6,271 bases of DNA from CAKVOD01 sp050872805 (GTDB taxonomy: Bacteria; Bacillota; Clostridia; Christensenellales; UBA1242): NCBI GenBank assembly GCA_050872805.1, contig JBNMHN010000076.1:1-6271 (forward strand), read 5' to 3'. Of this stretch, positions 1-4,471 are shown in pieces. A program made the position numbers and the translations under genes. Each line of letters begins with the position of its first letter. Position 1 is the stretch's first letter. The notes below the pieces were generated by a model. It was not told where the DNA came from. It did no database searches and was given only the letters and a program-made list of their open reading frames with translations.

Positions 1-383
1 GCAATAGAAAATGGAATTTTTAACGACACAACAAACGAAAGAATGAAAGAACTTGAAATAGCAAATAAAGACTTACAAGAAAAAATAACAAGCCGTGAAA
101 TGCTTGTTATTAAACCACTTGATAAAAATGTTATTTACTCATTCTTGTGTTCCTTTAAAGATATTGACCTAACTGACAAACTTGCTTGCCAGCGACTTGT
201 AGATATGTTTATAAATAAAGTTGTTTTATATGACAAATATTGCGAGATTTATTTCAACACAAATGGCGATAAATCTAAACAACTTAAACTTAAAGAACAA
301 CCAGACATTGATAGTGAAATTCTGTTTGAAAGCAATAAAAAAGAGCAATCTAAACTAAAAAGTTCGGATTACTCTCTAATGGC
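1..383. mobile_element. Right end of a putative integrated element at tRNA-Ser
   Basis: A serine recombinase gene lies directly against the 3' end of an intact tRNA-Ser gene, with no spacer, and converges on it. This is the usual layout of genomic islands integrated at a tRNA 3' end, with the recombinase as the outermost gene. The element would extend to the left, outside the window. The exact crossover point is not visible because only one attachment site is present; the boundary given here is the CCA end of the tRNA plus its discriminator base and is an inference. An old, immobile remnant is an alternative. Confidence 0.5.
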
Positions 384-492
384 GGAGAGCGAGGGATTCG
401 AACCCCCGGTCGCTTTCACGATCAATAGTTTTCAAGACTATCTCCTTAAACCACTCGGACAGCTCTCCAAATTCTTATGTTATTCAGTTTAA
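1..492 (+). CDS. Large serine recombinase, C-terminal part (5' end outside window)
   Basis: The reading frame is open from base 1, so the gene starts to the left; 163 codons and a TAA stop are visible. Residues 1-35 look like the coiled-coil segment of large serine integrases (AIENGIFNDTTNERMKELE, a pattern of ENGI..DTT.ER..EL). Residues 45-85 match the usual following region (F......D....RLVDMFINKVVLYD, then a beta strand EIYFN). The catalytic resolvase domain and zinc ribbon are not in the window, so activity cannot be judged. Proteins of this family integrate and excise phages or conjugative elements. From residue 127 the frame is the antisense of a tRNA-Ser gene, giving the typical spurious-looking peptide MAESEGFEPP. 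The last 37 codons therefore come from tRNA and tRNA promoter DNA and may be acquired from the target site on integration. Family assignment is by recognition of the tail only, but the match is good. Confidence 0.85.
   Translation, partial: AIENGIFNDTTNERMKELEIANKDLQEKITSREMLVIKPLDKNVIYSFLCSFKDIDLTDKLACQRLVDMFINKVVLYDKYCEIYFNTNGDKSKQLKLKEQPDIDSEILFESNKKEQSKLKSSDYSLMAESEGFEPPVAFTINSFQDYLLKPLGQLSKFLCYSV
380..468 (-). tRNA. tRNA-Ser (anticodon UGA)
   Basis: An 89-nt class II tRNA is read on the - strand. The acceptor stem is GGAGAGC paired with GCTCTCC, followed by discriminator G and an encoded CCA (380-382). The anticodon stem ATAGT/ACTAT encloses the loop CTTGAAA, giving anticodon TGA, which reads UCA serine codons. 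A long variable arm (TCG...CGA) and the T arm GGGGG-TTCGAAT-CCCTC are present, as expected for tRNA-Ser. The 3' end abuts and lies inside a convergent recombinase reading frame. No clear hairpin terminator follows on the - strand; only T-rich runs are seen around 340-360, inside the recombinase gene. The tRNA appears fully functional despite the adjacent element. Confidence 0.97.
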
Positions 493-514
493 CATATTTT
501 GCTAATTTTGTCAA
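486..514 (-). promoter_or_regulatory. Promoter of tRNA-Ser
   Basis: On the - strand, TTGACA (509-514) is a perfect -35 box. It is followed by a 17-bp spacer and TAAACT (486-491), a -10 box matching consensus at 4 of 6 positions and preceded by TG one base upstream (extended -10 type). The -10 box ends 17 bases before the tRNA 5' end, so a leader of about 10 bases is expected. The stop codon of the opposing recombinase frame (490-492) overlaps this -10 box. Confidence 0.8.
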
Positions 515-568
515 TCGTTTTTTAGTATGTTTTTATTTTTAAATATACATTGTTAATTCTCAAAGTAA

Positions 569-583
569 ATTCCACAGTGGAAT
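569..583. repeat. 15-bp perfect palindrome (7+1+7)
   Basis: ATTCCAC-A-GTGGAAT is a perfect inverted repeat around a single central A at 576. It lies between the tRNA promoter and the gene remnant, inside AT-rich DNA where GC-containing symmetry stands out. It could be an operator, a recombinase-binding half-site pair or a chance palindrome. There is no U-run, so it is not a terminator. Confidence 0.45.
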
Positions 584-703
584 CTTGAAATATTACTAAA
601 AGACGAGCAAAGCCAGCGACCTATTCTTGCCGCACTTTATACTAAAGCCGAAAACAACGCAAATCGCATTTACACTTTAGAACCATTGCTATCTTCCATA
701 TAA
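569..703 (+). pseudogene. 3' remnant of an unidentified gene
   Basis: A + strand frame of 44 codons, without a start codon, runs from just after an in-frame TAA (566-568) to a TAA at 701-703. Its visible part includes DEQSQRPILAALYTKAENNA and ends LLSSI. The peptide has ordinary amino-acid composition, looks helical, and is followed after only 7 bases by a strong terminator hairpin, as a real gene end would be. GC content is clearly higher from about 601 to 695 than in the flanking DNA, which is near 20-25% GC. This suggests the end of a gene whose 5' part was lost, perhaps during insertion or decay at the tRNA locus. I do not recognise the protein family, and a non-coding repeat remains possible. 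Confidence 0.35.
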
Positions 704-743
704 CAAAAAAACAAAGTCACAAGCAATTTTGTGGCTTTGTTTT
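704..743. terminator. Bidirectional rho-independent terminator
   Basis: ACAAAGTCAC (711-720) pairs with GTGGCTTTGT (731-740) over 10 bp with one G-T wobble and a 10-nt loop. Read on the - strand, the stem is followed by seven T (711-705), a strong terminator for the metalloprotease gene that stops at 904. Read on the + strand, it is followed by TTTT and sits 7 bases after the stop of the gene remnant. It therefore serves two convergent units. Confidence 0.8.
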
Positions 744-903
744 AGAGTTCTCTTTTATATCGCTTTCGTTTATTTACAGTGTTTTTGTTTTTTACAATTA
801 GTTTTTTAATGATTTGTTTTATTAATACTTAGTTATTTCATTAGTATTTAATCTGCTTTATAAACTCCAAAGGCAATTTATCCGCATTTTAGCGGTTTAT
901 TTT
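744..903. other. AT-rich intergenic tail, nothing recognisable
   Basis: This 160-bp stretch is the 3' untranslated region of the metalloprotease gene on the - strand. It is very AT-rich and has no ORF, no promoter I would defend and no RNA gene. Its only structure is a small 4-bp GC hairpin (CCGC/GCGG at 882-895). Confidence 0.6.
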
Positions 904-3900
904 TTATTTCTTATTCTTTTTACCTTTCTTTGCGCCTTGCGATTTGCCCTCAAAGTTGTCATATTGTATTTTATCAATATCGGCTAGCGGATTTCTCTTT
1001 CTTCGCAAGCTGACAAAGAACGGGATGATGAAGCATAACACAAGCACCCCAAACAAGATGTAGATTGCGAGGTATTCAAACGGGTCTTTCGGATTTGCAA
1101 CAATTGTCATAGGTTCGCTTGTGTCGACAACATAGTATGTTGAGAAAGTATAGCCGTCGCACTTAAAAACAATTTCGTCCCCCTCGACAACGTGTTCAAG
1201 GGTAAATTCCCCTAAGTCATTGCTTTCCGCAATACGCTTGCCGCCCATAAAAATTTCGACCTTTTGAGTCTTAGCATCCTTAGGGAATGTCACTGTTCCT
1301 GTGAGTGTGACATACTTCTTTGCAAACAAGTAGTATGTGACGTACCCTTCGACGTCATCTACTTTTACCGCCGTAGTAGGGTCAATCTCAAGCGGAACAC
1401 CCGTTGTTCCCTCCATCAATAATTCGCCATTTTTGTTTGTGATAGCATAAAGCGAAGAATTGAAGTAAACTGTTGAATAGTAGAAAGCATCAAAGCACAA
1501 TTTGTTGTCATAGACACTAATACTTGCGGACATTGAATTGACAACAATTGTCAAGTTTGTGCTGACATTTTCAAGAGGAACAATATTTTCCTCGATAAAT
1601 GATTTTGGTTTGTAAAATTGAAGCAACACTTTGACTGACTTATATTCCGCTTGCAGCGTGATTGTTGACTTGCCGTCGAACACATATTCAGCAATCTTGT
1701 ACAAATCGTGACTAAACGAAATTGTTTGCCCGATATAAATGTTGTCAATCAAATATTCGCCCGCAAAATCAGTAGTCCCGACTGTTTGTCCGTCCACTTG
1801 AACAGTAACACCCATTATTGCCTCAGCTTTTGCGTTGTAAATTCTCACAGTTGTCGACTGATATACATAAAGCACAATTTTGCGCACGCTTGTATAATCC
1901 GACTCCTCAACTACAAATATCTTTGTCGCATAACCCTCAGCATATACTTCAATTTTTGTTCCAAGTTTTGCCTGAATAGTGTACGTTCCATCCGTTCCCG
2001 CTTCCGCATACAATGCGCTACCATCGGTTGCTACATCACTAAACTCCGCTTGCAGCGCCGTATCGTCCGAATTGACTACTTTCACTTGAACTTTATTGGT
2101 TGTAATTTTGACAACGCCTTGAATTTTTTGCTCTAGACTTGTCGAATCCCTGAACGTCCAATCAGAGAAATTGTATCCTGTAAGGCTAAAACTAAAGCAG
2201 TCGCCCAATTTCATTTGGAGTTCAACTATCCCGTCTAAGTTGCTTGTGCCGACGTGTTCAAGCGAACCTGCGTTTGTGACCTCGACTCCTTGCAAAGGTA
2301 CTTCGACATTGCTTTCATTTGCCCAAAATTTCAGTGTAACATCATAGACAGTTTTTTCGGAAATATCTTCGTCAAATATGTTCGCATTTTCAATGGTAAG
2401 TGTTGATGTAAAAGTTTTTCCGTCCTTTAAGAAACTAATTTTTGAACCATTTACCAAATCGTTTACAAAGAAATAGCCGTTTTCATCTGTTGTGACACCA
2501 CTATCGACTTTGACATTGTAACCGCCCGAACTTGACGGCGTTGCGACCATAACTTGAGCGCCCTCAACTGCTTTGCCGTCGACTTTAAAGATACCCGATA
2601 CCGAATATCTATCTTTGCCTTCAGCAAAAGTGAACTGAACTTTAGCATTGCCGTCACTATCGTAGCCGTTGTTTGCGATTGCAATTTGCGTATTTGTTCC
2701 GTCGAAATATGTAATTAATTTGTTGCTGTACGAATCATTTGCAACGACGCTACCGAATGTAGAACCGGCATCAACCACTGCTTTATCCGTGCTAGAAATA
2801 TCTTTAGTACGCAAAACATAGACTTGGAATTTGACGTCGCCAAGCATATTAGGATACAAGTTTCCAAATTCTTGCGTATGCGCTGACTCGACAACGCGGT
2901 AAATAATCAATCCACTACCTGGTATACTATAGTCAGTTTCTACTTGACTTGTCGACTTCTTTTTATATTCGACAAAAAACATCTCTTTTCCGTCTTCAGT
3001 AAATGAAGTGTTAATCCCCCTATGTGTTGGACAAGCACTATAATTACAATTTCCAGAAACTTGAATATCACGCTCAGCAAACTTGAATGCGATTGTTCCT
3101 GTTTGCGAATTAGCAGGTGCAAGTGAATATTCGCCACTACTAGAAATTACTCTAACCTTTGACGTATCTTTATAGCCATATGGGCTAATGCCCGTCAAAC
3201 CAAATTTTGACTTGAAATAGGCATTAATGCTTTGTGGATAATTGTAGTCCGTCGACGCCATTAAGTACCATCTGCCAACTGGAGATGGAGAATAATATTG
3301 ATCTTCACAATACAAGTCCGAAACGCCCAAAATGTGCGTAAACTCGTGCGCGTATGTTCCTACAAACGGACTTACATCCTTTCGCGTACCATTGACGATG
3401 ACGCGCGGTGACGTCACAAGCGCGTTGCCCGGCCAAGCGTGAGGCCACAAGAGGTTGCCGCGCCCAGTTGATTCATACGGATAGTAAAGCAAACGACAGT
3501 GAAATTCGGTTACTTCTTCATCTCCAATGTAGCAGTGACTATTTGCATTTAGCGCTTGAGCGTATGCACCTGCCTCCATAGCAAATGCCCCGTTGGCATC
3601 CGTATTTGTGCTTTTTGCGTAAAAATCGTCATAAGAGTATGAAGAAGTTGCATCGTATGTCACATAGCCCGCCTTGAATCTCAATTTGCCGTACGTTTGC
3701 TCTTTAAAATACTCGCGTACACTATAAACATCATTGTTTGGAGTGTCATCATTGAGTGATTGCATAATATTTTTTATGTCGTTTTCTTCCCACTTTATTT
3801 CGCTGCCATAGAGGTTAACAAACGCAATAACAACGACATAGTCCATTCCCTCGTCGCCCAGTTTGCTAATGTCAAAGTCGACAAGTTTCATATTGCTGCC

Positions 3901-4146
3901 AAAAGTCGTTTCGCCATTAATATTAGAAGCATAAACGTCCGCATTTGATTGATTGTTTAGATAAATTCTCTCAAACAATTGCTCCGCAAATTCATTTGTT
4001 TGCGACGTTTGCATATCTCCCGAAACGTTTGCACTTTGGTGCTTTGCGCCGATAAATACTGCCCCAAAACATATTGAGCAAAGAAGCAAAATTGTCATTA
4101 GTGCAATTGATGAAAATTTAACGATTCTTCCTAGCGAATTTCTCAC
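904..4146 (-). CDS. Membrane-anchored M6-type metalloprotease with tandem beta-sandwich modules
   Basis: Predicted to be an extracellular zinc endopeptidase of the M6 (immune inhibitor A-like) type, 1080 residues. Residues 8-34 form a signal or anchor helix after basic residues. The M6 fold starts near 100 (YVVVIAFVNL) and includes SVREYFKEQTYGKL (142-155), typical of M6. The active site is HEFTHILGVSDLY: H267, E268 (catalytic) and H271, with D277 as the likely third zinc ligand; VGRWYLMAS with Met296 is the Met-turn. From about 513 follow beta-rich modules (513-591, 600-683, 685-758, 764-838, 944-1015; 838-943 less clear). Several have the G..V.....G....T...G.Y pattern of carboxypeptidase-regulatory-like domains. 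A transmembrane helix (1025-1047), RRKR and a lysine-rich tail end the protein. No LPxTG sortase motif is present. Start: GTG at 4146 has GGGAG 8 bases upstream; an in-frame TTG at 4167 lacks any ribosome-binding site. The substrate is unknown; adhesion or matrix degradation is plausible. Confidence 0.88.
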   Translation of the reverse strand: MRNSLGRIVKFSSIALMTILLLCSICFGAVFIGAKHQSANVSGDMQTSQTNEFAEQLFERIYLNNQSNADVYASNINGETTFGSNMKLVDFDISKLGDEGMDYVVVIAFVNLYGSEIKWEENDIKNIMQSLNDDTPNNDVYSVREYFKEQTYGKLRFKAGYVTYDATSSYSYDDFYAKSTNTDANGAFAMEAGAYAQALNANSHCYIGDEEVTEFHCRLLYYPYESTGRGNLLWPHAWPGNALVTSPRVIVNGTRKDVSPFVGTYAHEFTHILGVSDLYCEDQYYSPSPVGRWYLMASTDYNYPQSINAYFKSKFGLTGISPYGYKDTSKVRVISSSGEYSLAPANSQTGTIAFKFAERDIQVSGNCNYSACPTHRGINTSFTEDGKEMFFVEYKKKSTSQVETDYSIPGSGLIIYRVVESAHTQEFGNLYPNMLGDVKFQVYVLRTKDISSTDKAVVDAGSTFGSVVANDSYSNKLITYFDGTNTQIAIANNGYDSDGNAKVQFTFAEGKDRYSVSGIFKVDGKAVEGAQVMVATPSSSGGYNVKVDSGVTTDENGYFFVNDLVNGSKISFLKDGKTFTSTLTIENANIFDEDISEKTVYDVTLKFWANESNVEVPLQGVEVTNAGSLEHVGTSNLDGIVELQMKLGDCFSFSLTGYNFSDWTFRDSTSLEQKIQGVVKITTNKVQVKVVNSDDTALQAEFSDVATDGSALYAEAGTDGTYTIQAKLGTKIEVYAEGYATKIFVVEESDYTSVRKIVLYVYQSTTVRIYNAKAEAIMGVTVQVDGQTVGTTDFAGEYLIDNIYIGQTISFSHDLYKIAEYVFDGKSTITLQAEYKSVKVLLQFYKPKSFIEENIVPLENVSTNLTIVVNSMSASISVYDNKLCFDAFYYSTVYFNSSLYAITNKNGELLMEGTTGVPLEIDPTTAVKVDDVEGYVTYYLFAKKYVTLTGTVTFPKDAKTQKVEIFMGGKRIAESNDLGEFTLEHVVEGDEIVFKCDGYTFSTYYVVDTSEPMTIVANPKDPFEYLAIYILFGVLVLCFIIPFFVSLRRKRNPLADIDKIQYDNFEGKSQGAKKGKKNKK

Positions 4147-4154
4147 GATTTTTT

Positions 4155-4159
4155 CTCCC
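4155..4159 (-). promoter_or_regulatory. Ribosome-binding site deciding the GTG start
   Basis: GGGAG on the - strand lies 8 bases before the GTG at 4146-4144. It falls inside the longer in-frame reading that would begin at TTG 4167, and nothing purine-rich precedes that TTG. The GTG start also places the basic residues MRNSLGR directly before the hydrophobic helix, as in a standard signal peptide. Confidence 0.65.
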
Positions 4160-4216
4160 GCGTACAAAAAGTTTATTCAAGACATAGTATTTGTAATAAT
4201 GTAATATATTATTTAT

Positions 4217-4245
4217 ATTATATATCAATTTTGATTTCAAAGCAA
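4217..4245 (-). promoter_or_regulatory. Promoter of the metalloprotease gene
   Basis: On the - strand, TTGCTT (4240-4245) is separated by 17 bp from a perfect TATAAT (4217-4222). Transcription would start near 4210, giving a leader of about 64 nt before the GTG start. The leader is AT-rich with no riboswitch-like structure. The -35 box overlaps one arm of an inverted repeat. The region is so AT-rich that chance -10 boxes are common, but box match and spacing agree well. Confidence 0.6.
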
Positions 4246-4273
4246 GCAAATGAGCGTATATTTTTCGCTTGCT
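4241..4273. repeat. Inverted repeat AGCAAGC/GCTTGCT over the -35 box
   Basis: AGCAAGC (4241-4247) and GCTTGCT (4267-4273) are perfect 7-bp inverted arms separated by 19 bp, with a nested AGCG/CGCT pair inside. The left arm covers the proposed -35 box of the metalloprotease promoter. Centre-to-centre spacing of 26 bp (about 2.5 helical turns) could suit a dimeric repressor or activator. Function is inferred only from position. Confidence 0.4.
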
Positions 4274-4291
4274 AATACACTATAAATAATG

Positions 4292-4321
4292 AAAAAGCGG
4301 CGAGGGAGTTCCTTGCCGCTT
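4292..4321 (-). terminator. Rho-independent terminator of the repeat surface-protein gene
   Basis: An 11-bp stem, AAGCGGCGAGG (4295-4305) with CCTTGCCGCTT (4311-4321), encloses the loop GAGTT; it contains one G-T wobble. On the - strand it is followed by a short T-run (TTT beyond the stem, TTTTT counting its last two bases). It lies 150 bases after the stop codon at 4472 and before the metalloprotease promoter, so it separates the two genes. The T-rich stretch on the + strand side (CTGCGTTTTATTTTTA) means it may also work in that direction. Confidence 0.8.
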
Positions 4322-4471
4322 CTGCGTTTTATTTTTATAATGTTTATAAATTTGATTTAAAACATTTTATAAATCATTTGTAGATTTATTACGTCTACTT
4401 TTCAAAATGAAATTTTGTGAAAATATTGTTCATTAAAACAGTGTAAATTCCATTTATTAATGGTCGCTCAA
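4322..4471. other. AT-rich 3' untranslated region
   Basis: This is the gap between the stop of the surface-protein gene and its terminator. It holds only weak local symmetry, such as CAAAAT-GAA-ATTTTG near 4403-4417 and GTAGA/TCTAC near 4380-4399. No ORF of note, RNA gene or promoter is visible. The 3' untranslated region is longer than usual for a terminator-ended gene. Confidence 0.5.

Noticed and set aside
882..895. CCGC/GCGG hairpin followed by T-rich DNA on the + strand
   Set aside because: Only 4 bp, and on the + strand no transcript is expected to reach it past the terminator at 711-740; on the - strand it lacks a T-run.
904..1050. Sortase signal at the metalloprotease C-terminus
   Set aside because: A hydrophobic helix and RRKR are present, but no LPxTG-like motif precedes the helix, and the tail after it is about 33 residues, too long for a sorting signal.
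1708..2136. 142-codon + strand open frame
   Set aside because: It lies wholly antisense to the metalloprotease gene, has no ribosome-binding site, and its sequence (rich in Cys, His, Ile, Asn) is typical of an antisense shadow.
2463..3137. Short - strand open frames within the metalloprotease gene (2463-2684, 2940-3137; also 1551-1748)
   Set aside because: They are alternative frames of a well-supported protein and show no domain or composition of their own.
3760..3948. Short + strand open frame
   Set aside because: Antisense to the N-terminal part of the metalloprotease and without a ribosome-binding site or recognisable content.
4147..4216. Riboswitch or leader RNA before the metalloprotease
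   Set aside because: The leader is about 64 nt, very AT-rich, and shows no stable stem or known conserved core.
4217..4240. TTGAAA as -35 box for the metalloprotease promoter
   Set aside because: It would leave a 12-bp spacer to TATAAT, too short for the main sigma factor; TTGCTT with a 17-bp spacer fits better.
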